Source: Jaltomata sinuosa
Lineage: Eukaryota; Streptophyta; Magnoliopsida; Solanales; Solanaceae
Direction: 5' to 3'
Assembly (NCBI GenBank): GCA_003996215.1
Contig: QJPP01001434.1
Coordinates: 471,772-535,771, forward strand
Length of the DNA: 64,000 nucleotides
Shown here: one piece after another, positions 1 through 11,678 of the stretch
How positions within the stretch are numbered: position 1 is the stretch's first letter
Layout of the letters: the number at the start of each line of letters is the position of its first letter
Notes under the pieces: model-generated
What the model saw: the letters and a program-made list of their open reading frames with translations, nothing else
What the model was told of the DNA's origin: nothing
The model's database searches: none
Position numbers and translations under genes: made by a program

Positions 1-415
1 TCCTGGGCAAACTTAGAGGAGAAAAAAAGGGCATGTGTGATACGCCATGTGGTCCAGACCTTGTCTGGTGCGAATCACATGTCATGGTGCACAAGAGTTA
101 AATTTAAATTTTAATTGACCTAACCCATTGATAGACCTGACCTGGAGATGACCCGGCCAACTCTTCTTCTTCTTATTCTTTTAAAACCACCTCTCTCTCT
201 CCTTTTTCCACCATCTTTCTCCATAACTCTCAAAACCTTCCACAAAAATTCTCTCCAAACCCCTCAAACTCTCACAAATCTTTCTCCTCTTCTCACCCAA
301 TCTTTTCCACCACTTTTCCACGTCGTCATCGTTATTCTTTAGGAGGTCTTGTGGGTCACCATTGTTGGAATTCAAAAAGCTTTGATTTCTGTTCTTCCCT
401 TCATAACCTTCACTT
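1..415 (+). promoter_or_regulatory. TE1 pol-to-ORF3 spacer with promoter-like, TC-rich leader
   Basis: No reading frame fits here. Bases 1-110 carry words such as GGTGCGAA and GGTGCAC like those in the TE1 LTR. From about 165 to 345 the plus strand is strongly pyrimidine-rich (CTTCTTCTTCTTATTC, CTCTCTCTCTCC), as in plant 5' leaders. A weak TATA-like TTTTAAAA lies near 180. The leader ends at an ATG (416-418) that abuts a splice donor. TE8 has the same layout at 54499-54717. I read this as a second promoter for the extra ORF; that function is inferred. Confidence 0.5.
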
Positions 416-2728
416 ATGGTAAGTTCCCCAATGTTAGATAGTTGTTTTTATGATTTTTGGGAACTCATAGTGTGAAGCATGCTTAGTATATTAGCCATAA
501 TGATGATGGGTGAGATTCAAAAATTTTGGGTCCCCAATTTTGAGTTGTAATGATGAAATCTTTTAATGTCAACTTTGTATATTGTAAATCTTGACTATAC
601 ATGTTGATTGGTAGTAATGTTTATCCTTAATATCTGTGATGGGGCGAAGTCTAAGTAACCCACTTGTGACTAGTGCTTGATTTGGCCCGATGATAGATTG
701 GGTGACGTCGTTCTTAAGGGCAAGTCGTCATTAGTAATGAGGTTTTGATTGATAATTGATGTTGTTGATTGTAGACCCATGATTCTTATTGAAAATCTAG
801 TGGGTTATATGATCTTGTGTAGGGAATGGGTTAATTGTTGATATACTATTGGTGACCATTGTTGCAAGGAGGGATTGATGTTCCCTATGATAGATGGGGT
901 AACGTCCATCTTAAGGGAAGTCGTTGAGCTCTTTCTTGTTAGTTATATGTCAATGGAAATCCAGGGAAGTCTGAGTACCCGGAAGTTATGGTCATGAATC
1001 CCCTTTGACCCCTTGTTACTAAGAATTTGTTGCGTGTGGTGCTAAGTGCCGAGGCACATCTTGCTCTATGGATCATATGCGTAACTCACGAGAACACAAG
1101 GAACCAAAAATTCCAATAAGGTCTTTGTGCGTTCCGCATACGATGCATAGATCTTAATATGTGGGTGGCTCAAGGCATCGCACCAAGTTGAAAAGAAAAG
1201 TGTAGAACACTGACTTGAGAGGTGAAGCTTGATGCGACACACACTTCTAATGGTACATATCGCACCCATTTTGCACACCAATAAAAAAATTCCCTGAAGG
1301 TTCTATTGACTTGTGCGACAGAACTTGCGACACGCACTCTTCCTAGTGCATTTTGCATGTGGTCCGCACAAGACAACAAACACCTACTTTGCTTTCTAAT
1401 CTGTTGCATTCCACCCTTAGTAGACTTTGTTTTGTTTTGGCTCACAATCTTTGGATGCAGACTATGTATTTTAACAGGGATAACACTGACAGGAGCTTAC
1501 GTAGGCCAACCGCTCACTCCTCCTCCAAGCCAACTTCAAAAGGGAAGAAGAAAGTCTCATCAGCCCGTTATCAAGCCTCAGAGGAGGAGAGAGTTCGGTT
1601 TGGAATGGAGAGAATAAAAGTAATCTATGATCATGATAGGGGAAGGTCCTTTAATGAGGAGCAAAGATTCAACCTGAATGCAGTGGGGGATAATCTGCCT
1701 AACATCCCCACTCAGTTTGCCAAGCGCCACTGGAAACCGTTTTAGGAAGTACCCAGGAACTATTACAAAGAGTTGGTCCGGGAGTTTTTCGCTTCATACC
1801 AAGCCACCCAAGATGCTAGGGGCCACAAAGGGGGTTGTACGAAATTTCCTGCATTAGACTCCATTACTGTTAGGGGGAAAGAATTCCACATCACACCAGT
1901 TGCCATTAATGCCATCTACTGGAGCAGTCCAATCTATTCATCACCCACCCTAATAGAGAAGATGCTCCTTAGGCGCAAACCTCTCGAGTGGGCTGCTCCC
2001 ATCATTGCTCCTGATATACCCACCTAGTACACCATGTGAGGTGAAATACCTCACCCGATGTTGTACTTCGAGGCTCGCTTGTGGTATGACTTTGTGCGCA
2101 CCCATCTTATACCATCGCAGAACGACCAAAAGATCACACATGATGGCACCATGCTGATAGCTGCAATCATGACAGGAGATCATGTCAATATGGGAAAGTT
2201 CATTGCCTTGGTGATAAAAAAGAAGTCCCAATAGAGTGGTGAATCTTGACAAAAAGACTAATCGTGATGCTCCCTGATTCAAAAGGCCTAGGGTTAAAGC
2301 ATCGGTGGAAGCCGAGGATGATGACTCAGAGGTAGACATGCATACTTCTCTTCCTTCTCCTACTGCCTCACAAGGACACACTCCTCCAGCTACTACACCG
2401 AGTGAACCACTCAGCCTCTAAGACATGGTTGACAAAGCATATGATCATGAGAGGAAGTTGAAGGGCCTGTCAGATGCTCTCTCGGGATTGATTGGGAGGG
2501 CAGTCAAAGTAGCCATGAAAAAAGTCATGGAAAGTACTACAAGATGACATGTCCACATTGCCTCCACCAAGGAGGATTCCCGACCCATTGGATAACTTGT
2601 TTGCTTCATATGCATCCGAGGAGTTTCCAGGTCATGAGGAGGAGGAAGCAGAAGACGATAAGAACCTTGTGTTTCAGAAGAATCTTGAAGAAGAAGCTGC
2701 TTTGGATGGTGGTGATGATGAGGATTAA
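416..2728 (+). pseudogene. TE1 extra ORF (plant transposon protein-like), spliced, broken
   Basis: Predicted exon 1 is only the ATG at 416-418; exon 2 begins at 1461 after a consensus acceptor and is in phase with that ATG. Exon 2 starts with a basic Ser/Lys-rich stretch (SKPTSKGKKKVSSARY), then a domain containing VREFFASYQATQDARG and ITVRGKEFHITPVAINAIYW, which I recognise as the 'putative plant transposon protein' family of retrotransposon extra ORFs. The C-terminus is very acidic (GHEEEEAEDD, then GGDDED before TAA at 2726-2728). A TAG at 1743-1745, a TAG near 2025 and at least one frameshift break it. Its function is unknown; it is not recognisably an envelope protein, since I see no signal peptide or membrane anchor. 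TE8 carries a homologue at 54715-57632. Confidence 0.6.
419..1460 (+). other. Predicted intron in TE1 extra ORF
   Basis: The donor GTAAGTTCCCC follows ATG directly; the acceptor is TTTGGATGCAG at 1450-1460. The sequence between is T-rich and non-coding to about 1030. It contains a degenerate repeat of about 245 bp: GATAGATTGGGTGACGTCGT near 690 and GATAGATGGGGTAACGTCCA near 890, each followed by TCTTAAGGG. From 1030 to 1390 it carries words such as TGCGACACGCAC and GGTCCGCACAAG that also occur in the TE1 LTR. Splicing is predicted from consensus sites only. Confidence 0.5.
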
Positions 2729-4404
2729 ATCCTACATGGAGTTCCACCCTTTCCCATTACACTATGAGCATTGAGGACAATGCTTCTTTCATGGGAGGGG
2801 GTGGATTTCTTTACTTGCTTTTTGGTGCCCGTGAGTCAGCTTGAGATAATTTACTACCCTTGTCGGGCCTAGTTAACTATTCTGCTTAGTTTTATTTGGT
2901 CCTTGTCGGGCACATTTTGGATTGATGTGATGCTATTATTTTTCCTTTCTTTAGATTATGTTTTCCTTTTCCTTTGACCTTAATTGTGCCCTCACCGGGC
3001 TTTAATTTTATTGATGGTGTGCCGAGTTGGTTTTACATGCCCCATTGTTTCACTACTCGTGCCTTGCAAATGCGCTAAATGCCTACGCCGAGGCTTGTTC
3101 TTAATTGATTCATGAGCGCGAAAATTTTTGTATCGCCTTGTTCATAGTAGTGTAGAAATAAACTCCGAGGGTTTTCTTAATACCACGGTTCTTTTCCAAG
3201 GAGCAAAAGTTTTGATTATTTTCTTTTTTTTTCTTTTCTTTTTGTGTGTCGAACTAGGTTGGTGTTTCCCTATGATGATTGAGAGGCAACTTTCTTAAGG
3301 GAAAATGTCAAGTTTAGTTTAGAGTTGAGTCCGTAAATGCTTGTCTCGAAATGGGCCCATCGAAAAAATTTCTTGGTAAATTGGTTTTGAAAAAAGGAAA
3401 AGAGGAAGGGAAATGAATTTTTGAGGAAAAGTGTTCTCTTGTCATGACTTGCACACTCTCGCTTTGGCTTGATTGACACAAAAACGAGTGTGTAATGAAC
3501 TCGGAATATCTTGTCAAAAGTCATTTGCCCCAATTGATTTTGGGACTAATGGATGAAGTCTTGTGGCATGATGCCTTGTGCGGTGAGGCTTTACCTTTAT
3601 TCTTGTGCATAAGTGTCATCTAGAACTTGCCCCGAATGTGATTAAAGGAAAAATTCGAGGTGTAACTAAGCTTGTAAAATGACTTAAGCCCTTTTGGATA
3701 GCCACTTCACTCAAATGACCTCCCAATGATATCAAATCCTAGTGAACCCCTTTGAGCTTGTGAACATTCTTTGACACCTTTGTAACACATTGACCTTTTT
3801 GAAACCTCTAGCTTGGCACCCGTCCTCCTGAATTGCTCGAAAATAAAATGTTGGCTAAAAGCTTAAGTTTGGGGGGGGGAACAAAAGTAACATAGGCAAA
3901 TGCCTAAGTTTCGGTGTGCATGTGATCAAATGAGGAGAAGAAAAGAAATGCACTTCAAGTGCAATGTAGCACCTCGATTTGAGAAATGAAAATTGCTCCA
4001 AAAGCTCAATTCAATGAGCAAATTGAAAAGAAAAAATAGGTGCTACCAAGTGAAGGTGATATAAAGGTGCGAATGATCATGAGGGAAAAAGGAGAAATCT
4101 TGGGTTGTGCGAGGGAGAAATAGGGTGAAGTTGAATTTTTTTTTGAAAAATGTGAGCGGCGTTCGAAATGAAAGCAAAGACCATTAGGAAGGTGTAGCCA
4201 CTTGAACCACTTGATATCCTCACATTAGCCCTAGCCAACATTATAACCCGCAAGTCCTTGGTGATTACGAGCTTGGCTACCCTACATTAGTGGTGATTTA
4301 CATGAAGAGCAAGCCTATGGTTTGACGCGTATGCACTTGAACTTCCTTGAGAGAGTGAGAGTCTTCTTGGTTCTCTTATAATCCCATGTTTTGTGAATTA
4401 ATTG
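2729..4404 (+). other. TE1 3' non-coding tail with an internal purine tract
   Basis: There is no credible ORF. A G-rich tract GGGAGGGGGTGG follows the extra ORF near 2795. Three short CGGGC words (CTTGTCGGGCC, CTTGTCGGGCAC, CTCACCGGGCTT) lie between 2860 and 3000. A second tract AAGTTTGGGGGGGGGA at 3865-3880 looks like a polypurine tract, but the LTR is not next to it; the tract that abuts the LTR is at 13762-13776. The segment ends where TE2 inserted at 4405; the last five bases, AATTG, are the predicted TE2 target site. Confidence 0.5.
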
Positions 4405-6624
4405 TGTCACGCCCCGAGGTTACAACTAGACGTAATACGGGACTTGGGACCACAAGTTCCCCAAGCTAACCCTTGGTCATAGCATTCTCAAGCATAACAA
4501 AAGACAAGCGGAAGCATAATAGATAAAGTCGGAATAGCATAGATGGATAATCAAGTCAAGTAGGAATACCAGATCCATAAGAAAACTCAGATACTGTCTA
4601 TGTCTGAAAAGCCTCTACTTATGACATAAAGAGTTGCTAGGACAAGACCCTAGATAACTCAAAGTACAGAAATGAAAAGCTTAACACAAGCTAATAACAT
4701 GACTAGTCCTCGACCTAAGAGGACTCACTAAAAGCTGAAAAATAGAGTGGCCTGGAAGCTCTAGCCACGTGCCTGGGAACGGACTCCTGAATCTGCATCA
4801 TCAAAGGATGCAACGCAAGATATGCGTCAGTACTATAGTATGTACTGAGTATGCGAGATATGCATAAATAATATGAAAATTTGCTTAAAACGTAATTGAA
4901 AACTGAGTTCATGCATAATCGAAGATGTCATAAGTAAAAATCATGGTTTGAGTAATAAGCGTGAGTTCGTAGTCAAAACTTCAAAATGAGATATCATAAA
5001 GCTTAGAAAACTTGAAATCATTCATACGGGAGTTTCTTATAACCAACAATAGACCATGCGAGCTACATGGAATCTAACTATATAACCCTAGTTAGCAAAG
5101 CTAGCTTGAACCGTGCCAAGGAACGAGTCACCATATCTAACTATATAACCCTAGTTGGCAAAGTTGTCCTAATGCCCGCTAAGCACAGGAAACCATGATC
5201 AATATGTGATACCACTCTCATAAGCCATAGGGCACTTCATTTCATAACCTACGCTGGAAACGTAGTTTTACACTTGGGTAATTGAACCCTTGTCTCTTCG
5301 TGCTAAGTACTACTCCCAAAACATATACATATAGCTCATAATTTCATAGTGGCACAATCTCATACCAAATCTTGTTTGAAAAGCATGAAAACACATCGGG
5401 CATCCTGCAATTCTCATAGCTTAGGTAGGCACATGTAGATACCATACATTTCATAAAACATAGAGACATATCATATGTCATATTGTTTATACTTCAAAAT
5501 CCTTAAAACATAGCATAGCCATAATTCAAAACATACATTTCTTTCTAAAATCATAACTTGAAGAATTAGGCATGCAATTTCATGATAATAGAGGCCATGT
5601 TATCTAACATGTAAACTTTCACTTGAAATCATGCAATTCAATGGAATCATGCTAGAATTCAACTTTAATGCATGGGCTTATGAAACCAATTAAGGAATCT
5701 TAATAAAATCATAGATAAACCGTAAGAAACCATGAATTGATGCATAGAAACTATTTGTATAAGTTTTTCCCAATTTAGGTTAAAACCCTAATTTCACAAG
5801 TACATAATTCAAAATAAGGATTGGGGGTTTTGGTCACAAGGGTGAAAGGAACCCATTGTTGATTACCCACATACCTTTATTGAAGATAACTCACTTGAAT
5901 TGGAAAGACTTAGGAGGCTTGAACTTGAAGCTTGAGACTTGAAGCTTGGAGAAGAATTTTCCCTTTTTGGGAGAAGAGTGAAGTAATGAGAAGGAACTTA
6001 GGCTAATGAGGGTGAAAACCCTTCTTGAAATAGTGAAAACGACATTATTTAGGATATAAAAGTGTGGGTAATGACTAAAATACCCCTGGGACATAATTAA
6101 GAAAAGATATCTTAAAAACCCGGCTTTAGGTTCCACGAGTCCCTTCCACGAACCGTAGAACCAATCACTGCTCATGGAATGGGGTCGTGGTTCCTGAGCC
6201 AAAATTCTAGGCTGCTGAAGATATTCTACGGCTTAACAGGATGGCTCGTGAAAACCCCCACGAGTCGTAGAACCCAGTCGTGGTTCTGGGGAGCTTGGAT
6301 GGTCTCAGGTTCAGTTCCACGAGTAAATAGAACGACCTGTAAAAACTTCTACGAGTCTTGGAACAGACTCGTGGTTCCTGGGAAACTTAACCACTCTCTG
6401 TCTGAGTCCCACGGGTTGATTCCACGACCCGTGGACACTTTCACGAACCGTGAACCTGACTCGTGGTTCTCAGACCTGAGAATGGTCTGCAGGACTGGAA
6501 TCACGAGTCACTTCATGACTCGTGGAATCACCCACGGCTTGTGGACTTGACCCATGATCCCTGGAAGTTCAAAATTTCAGCAAGTTCTGAGTTTAAAAGC
6601 TGGATCGGTTTCTGGGGTGTTACA
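4405..6624 (-). repeat. TE2 3' LTR, 2220 bp
   Basis: On the plus strand it runs from TGTCACGCCCCGAGG to GGGGTGTTACA, i.e. TGTAACACCCC to GGGGCGTGACA in element orientation. It matches 11679-13636. A TATA-like TTTATATCC (minus) lies at 6052-6061. Upstream of it in element orientation, 6120-6560 is packed with words such as TTCCACGAGTC, CGTGGTTC and ACGACCCGTGG, giving dense imperfect palindromes. Internal CTAACTATATAACCCTAGTT occurs twice (5065-5160 region). Confidence 0.9.
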
Positions 6625-6640
6625 ATATCTCCTCCTTGGG
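6625..6640 (-). other. TE2 polypurine tract
   Basis: In element orientation CCCAAGGAGGAGATAT directly precedes the 3' LTR, the expected position and composition for the plus-strand DNA primer of reverse transcription. Confidence 0.8.
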
Positions 6641-6858
6641 ATCATTTATCCTCGAATGAATACTAAACAAGAGAAAACCGAAGAGAAAATAGCCCAACCA
6701 GCAACAGAACATGGAAATCAAAGAGTAAACATAAAAACTAAACTTTTCAACTAGAAAACATGATAAACTAACTTCGTAAAATATGGATGCATGCTAGAAT
6801 CATGAGAGGAACTGATGGAATAGAATCGGAGGGACATACTAAGGAGGAAACTAGTACC

Positions 6859-8070
6859 TCAAGCTGGAACTGAATCGGAAGGAAAGAGATGAGGATATTT
6901 GGACTTCATGGCCTCCTCCGCTTCCCACGTAGCACCCTCTACAAGCTGATTCCTCCAAAGAACTTTCATCGATGTGACTTCTTTATTCCTCAACCTCCGA
7001 ATCTGACGATCAAGGATCTCCATGGGAACCTCCTCATAAGTGAGACTATCCTTCACACCCACATCCTCCAAAGGGACAATCAAGGTCAGATCACCAACAC
7101 ACTTCTTTAACAAGGAAACATGAAAAACGGGATGAACCACTTCCAACTCTGATGGAAAATCTAATTCATAAGCAACCTTACCAACCTTCCTCAGAATCCG
7201 ATAAGGACCTACAAAAATGGGGACTAAGCTTCCCCTTCTTGCCAAATCTCATCACACCCTTCATGGGTGACACGTTTAGGAAAACCCAATCATCGACTTT
7301 GAATTCCAACTCCCTTCTCCTCACATCCGCATAAGAATTCTGTTGACTCTAAGCGGTCTTCAACCTCTCTCTAATAAGATGAACCTTCTCTATAGTCTCA
7401 TGAATCGTATCTGGACCAATCAAAGATGCCTCACCTACCTCAAACCAACCAATAGGAGATCTACACCTCCGGCCATAAAGTGCCTCATATGGAGCCATCT
7501 GGATGCTAGAGTGAAAGTTGTTGTTGTAGGCAAACTCGAAAAGAGGTAAGTGATTATCCCAATTACCTTTGAAATCAATCACACACTCTCTCAACATATC
7601 CTCCAAAGTCTGAATAGTACGCTCTACCTGGCCGTCTGTCTGAGGATGAAAAGTTGTGCTAAGTTTCACCTGGGTACCAAGACCCCTTTGAAAGGACCTC
7701 CAAAACTGAGATGTAAACTGAGGACCTCTGTCACAAATGATAGACAAGGGAACACCATGTAATCGAACTATCTCCCGGATATAGAGTCGGGCATAATCAT
7801 CTGCTTAATTAGTAATCTTAACAGCCAAGAAGTGGGATGACTTGGTCATCTGGTCGACAATCACCCAAATGGAATCATGTTGCCTTCGAGTACAGGGCAA
7901 ACCAGTAATAAAGTCCATATTGATTGCTTCCCATTTCCAAGTGGGAAGGTCAATATATTGAATCATGCCACCCCGCCTTTGATGCTCCACCTTTACTTGT
8001 TGACAGTTGGGACACTTAGCCATAAACCCGGCTATGTCCCTCTTCATACCATTCCACAAAAAGACTTCCC
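6859..8070 (-). pseudogene. TE2 integrase with chromodomain-like tail
   Basis: Read from 8070 down. The zinc-binding part ends in CPNCQQVK; the catalytic core keeps all three acidic residues in MDFITGLP, SIICDRGPQF and DGQVERTIQ. The C-terminal part has the GPY-type motif VGPYRILRKVGKVAYEL and a tail VLWRNQLVEGATWEAEEAM resembling a chromodomain, which in this lineage steers insertion toward heterochromatin. Stops interrupt it near 7805 (TAA) and near 7348 (TAG), both in positions where glutamine is expected, plus a frameshift near 7246. Of the Tekay-like integrases here it is the only one whose tail keeps the conserved Trp (codon at 6925-6927). Confidence 0.8.
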
Positions 8071-8157
8071 GTAGATCACGTTACATCTTAGTAGCACCCG
8101 GATGAATGGAATACCTAGAACTGTGAGCCTCAATCAGAATCTGCTGTCTCAACCCAT

Positions 8158-8907
8158 CTACATTTGGTACACATAAGCGACCCTGATAACAAAGCACACC
8201 ATCTCCTCCTTGGGAGAAAACCTCCACCCGCTGCTGATGAACTGCACCCTTAAGCTGAAGTAAAATGGGATCCCTGTCTTACTTGCCTTCACCTCAGCTA
8301 CCAAAGATGATTCAGCACCATTTTGTACAATCACACCACCTTCTGTCGAGTCCATAAGGCGAACTCCCAACCGAGCTAGCCTATGGACCTCCTTAACCAA
8401 TTCCTTCTTCCCATCTTCAATGGAAGACACACTTCCCATGGATAGTCTACTCAAAGAATCCGCCACGACATTGGCCTTACCCGGATGGTAAAGCACACTA
8501 ATATCATAATCCTTAAGGAGCTCAAGCCATCTTCTTTGTCGCAAATTCAGTTCCTTTTGAGTGAACACATACTGAACACTCTTGTGATCGATGAATACAT
8601 CCACATGCACACCATACAAGTAGTGTCTCCAAATCTTCAAAGCAAAGACCACGGCGGCCAACTCAAGATCATGAGTAAGATAGTTCTTCTCATGATTCTT
8701 AAACTATCTCGAAGCATAAGCAATCACCCTACCACACTGCATCAAAAAACAATACAAACCAATCCTAGAAGCATCAAAATACACAACAAAATCATCTAGG
8801 CACTCGGGTAGAGCTAACACTGGATTTGTGGTCAATCTAGTCTTCAATTCCTGAAAGTTCTTCTCACACAAGTCGGAGCACTGAAATTTTACCTTCTTTT
8901 GTGTCAA
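8158..8907 (-). pseudogene. TE2 RNase H and linker
   Basis: The start shows the RT connection followed by the first RNase H Asp in VVYFDASRIGLY; then WRHYLYGVHVDVFIDHKSVQY with the DHKS motif, RQRRWLELLKDYD and the final Asp in VVADSLSRLS. The enzyme removes the RNA strand during reverse transcription. One in-frame TAG follows YASR near 8704, where Gln is usual in the family (CAG to TAG). The C-terminal 60 residues are the linker toward integrase. Otherwise the frame is open. Confidence 0.8.
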
Positions 8908-10290
8908 TCAGGTCAAAGGGGCAGCAATGGAAGAAAATCCTTCCACAAACCTCCTGTAGTAACCAGCCAAACCCAAAAAGCACCTAATATCAAACGGGGA
9001 AATAGTTCTAGGCCAGTTCTTTACTGCCTCTATCTTTTGAGAATCAGCTCGAATACCATCACTAGTCACAATATGACCCAGAAAGGAAACAGACTGCATC
9101 CAGAACTCACACTTGCTAATCTTAGCAAACAATTGTCTATCCTTGAGAGTTTGCAACACAACCCTCAAGTGATCCGCATGCTCCACCTCACTCCGAGAGT
9201 AGATAAGTATATCATCAATGAAAATAATCATAAACATATCTAGGTACTCTTTGAACACACGGTTCATCAAATCCATAAAGGCTGCAGGAGCATTCGTTAG
9301 ACCAAAACACATCACAACAAATTCGTATTGACCATACCTAGTCCTGAAGGCTATCTTCGGAATATCATACTCTCTAACAAGAAGCTGATGATAACCAGAT
9401 CTAAGGTTGATCTTGGAGAAAAAACTAGCACCCTGAAGCTGATCGAACAAGTCATCAATCCTAGGAATGGGATATTTATTCTTGATTGTGACCTTGTTCA
9501 ATTGAAGTAAGTCAATACACATTCTAAGAGAACCATCTTTCTTCCGAACAAATAAAACTGGGGCACCCCATGGAGAAATATTAGGCCTGATGAAACCTTT
9601 ATCAAGAAGATCCTTCAACTGATCTTTCAACTCTTTGAGTTTTGCAAGAGCCATTCTAAAGGGAGGAATAGAGATAGGATTCATATCTGGGAGAATATCT
9701 ATCCCAAAGTATATCTCCCGCTCAGGAGGGACTCCGGGCAAATCCTCAAGAAATACTTCTGGAAACTCATTCACAACAGGAACAGATTGAAGGGATGGAG
9801 TTTCAGACTCCGTGTCCAGAACCCGCACTATGTGATAAACATACCGCTTTGAAATCATCTTCCTAGCCTTAAGATAAAATATGAAATGACCTTTCGAGGA
9901 AGGGGGACTACCTTGCCATTCTAAAATAGGTTTATTACGAAACTTGAAATTGATAACCTGAGTACGACAATCAACAGAAGCATAACATGCATACAACCAA
10001 TCCATACCAAGAATGACATCAAAATCAGTCATCTCCAACTCTACTAGATCCACCGAAGTGACTCTTTGAAGGACTGAGATAGGGAAATTTTTGTAGATTC
10101 TTTTGGCTAAGATAGAATCACCAACAGGAGTAGAAACACAAAAGGGTTCTAAAATAAATTCAAGACATACTTTGAACTTGCATGCTACATACGTGAGTAC
10201 AAAATATAAGGAAGCACCGGGGTCCAATAAAGCATTCACATCGAAAGAGAAGACTTTCAACATACCAGTAACAACATCTGGGAACTCTCA
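8908..10290 (-). pseudogene. TE2 protease and reverse transcriptase
   Basis: An open frame of over 450 codons. The aspartic protease motif LLDPGAS is near the N-terminus, with the usual Del-type DPGA in place of DTGA, then FDVILGMDWL. RT begins around VPPEREIYFGID and shows SPWGAPVLFVRKKDGSLRMC, FGLTNAPAAFMDLMN and the catalytic FIDDILIYS, ending in LGLAGYYRRFVEGFS. This is the best preserved coding block in the window. The motif CIDLLQLNKVT has LL where YRQLNK is normal, a probable inactivating change. It is a pseudogene because the flanking gag, RNase H and IN are broken. Confidence 0.85.
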
Positions 10291-10319
10291 TGATCCTGAC
10301 GGGAGTACATATCATAAAG

Positions 10320-11472
10320 ACAGTTCTGGCACTGACCACCAGAAGTAAAAGTTGTGCCCTGCTGGGTTGGTCGACCTCCTGGGGTTACTAGAGCAGACTG
10401 AGCCCTACTACCTCCCTGCCCCTTCTTAGCTGAAGGGCAATCTCTGATATGATGTCTAGCCAGACCACATCCGAAGCAACCACCTGAACCAGCCAGACAC
10501 TCACCAGAATGACTCTTCCCACACTTACCACAAGATGGGTAGGAAGATCCTTTAGCAACACTACCCTAAGACTGGGAATAGGAACCAAATCCTCTACCAC
10601 CCTGATTATGACGAGGCCTCTGGGCCTGGGTAGGAGCACTAGCATAAGAATGAACGGGACCTGATGACTTCTTATGGAATGAGGAGCGATGTCCACCTTT
10701 GAACCTTTGTTTGACCAAAACCTGGTCCCTCAGATCTATCCCTCTTGTTCTCCCTTGCCATCTCCCTAATCTTGTCACCCTCAATCTAATGGGCATGAGT
10801 CATGTGTCGGGAAATTTTCATATCACTCAATAGCAAAGTAGACCTACACTCTTTCTTCACCGTGTCAGAAACCCCATAGATGAACTTGGTCATTTGATTA
10901 TGCGGGTTCACTACCATGGAGGGAGCATATCTAGACAACTTAGTGAACTTCAAACTATACTCTTGAACTGACATCGACCCCTGCCTCAGGTTCACGAATT
11001 CCTCCACCTTCGCTTGCCTCAACTCTTAGGGAAAGAATCTATCAAGGAAGGCCCTCTCAAAACACTTCTAGGTCATAGGGACCGCGTCCCTCACACTAGC
11101 CACCTTCAATTGTGTGAACCAAATATGAGCTACATCCTTGAGTTGATAGGATGCAAGCTCAACACAATCAACACCAACCACTTGCATAACTTCGAAGATC
11201 TTCTTCACCTCATCAATAAAGTTGAGCGGGTCCTCACTCACCTTCGAACTCCAAAATTTAGGTGGGTTCATATGGATAAAGTCACGAATTCGGGCTGCTA
11301 CCTCACCTTGAGGATGGACTGGGGCAAGATCCTATTGATTGGATTGAGTGGCCAAAGTCTCGGATAGCAAATGGATGGCATTTCTTAACTCCTCATTCGT
11401 GACATCAGGGACCGGAATGGGAGGAACAACATTCCAAGTAGCTTGGGGAGGCATAGCATGTCGAGGAGGCAT
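10320..11472 (-). pseudogene. TE2 gag, broken
   Basis: The start ATG is at 11472-11470, giving MPPRHAMPPQATWNVVPP, a typical Del gag N-terminus. Capsid-like sequence follows: MNPPKFWSSKVSEDPLNFI, then VEEFVNLRQGSMSVQEY and YSLKFTKLSRYAP. A zinc knuckle CFGCGLARHHIRDC (CX2CX4HX4C) lies near 10450-10500. Stops occur near 11335 (TAG), 11068, 11023, 10786 and 10566, and parts are shifted in frame. It would package the element RNA. Confidence 0.75.
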
Positions 11473-11678
11473 AATATGAAATGTACAAGATGAGGATTAG
11501 AGGAACATAAGAGTTAATCTCTATCGCACAACATGATCATGAAAGAAGTGAAGTTTTCTAAGACATCTCATAGCTTCCATCTCATATGTGTGGCGCGCTT
11601 CACACACATGAAAGAGACTCTACTCGATGTGGCTTTCATACATCCTAGGACTCTTGAACCTGGCTCTGATACCAAGTT
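11473..11678 (-). other. TE2 leader and Met tRNA primer-binding site
   Basis: In element orientation the 5' LTR is followed by AACT and TGGTATCAGAGCCA (plus-strand positions 11661-11674), complementary to the 3' end of initiator methionine tRNA. The untranslated leader then runs about 190 bases to the gag ATG. TE7 has a recognisably similar leader at 45651-45850. Confidence 0.85.

Noticed and set aside
148..342. A short plus-strand protein rich in Leu, Pro and Ser.
   Set aside because: It is the translation of a pyrimidine-rich leader; composition alone explains the open frame.
10388..10696. A 102-residue hydrophobic protein on the minus strand.
   Set aside because: It is an out-of-frame reading of TE2 gag; the correct frame holds the CCHC knuckle.
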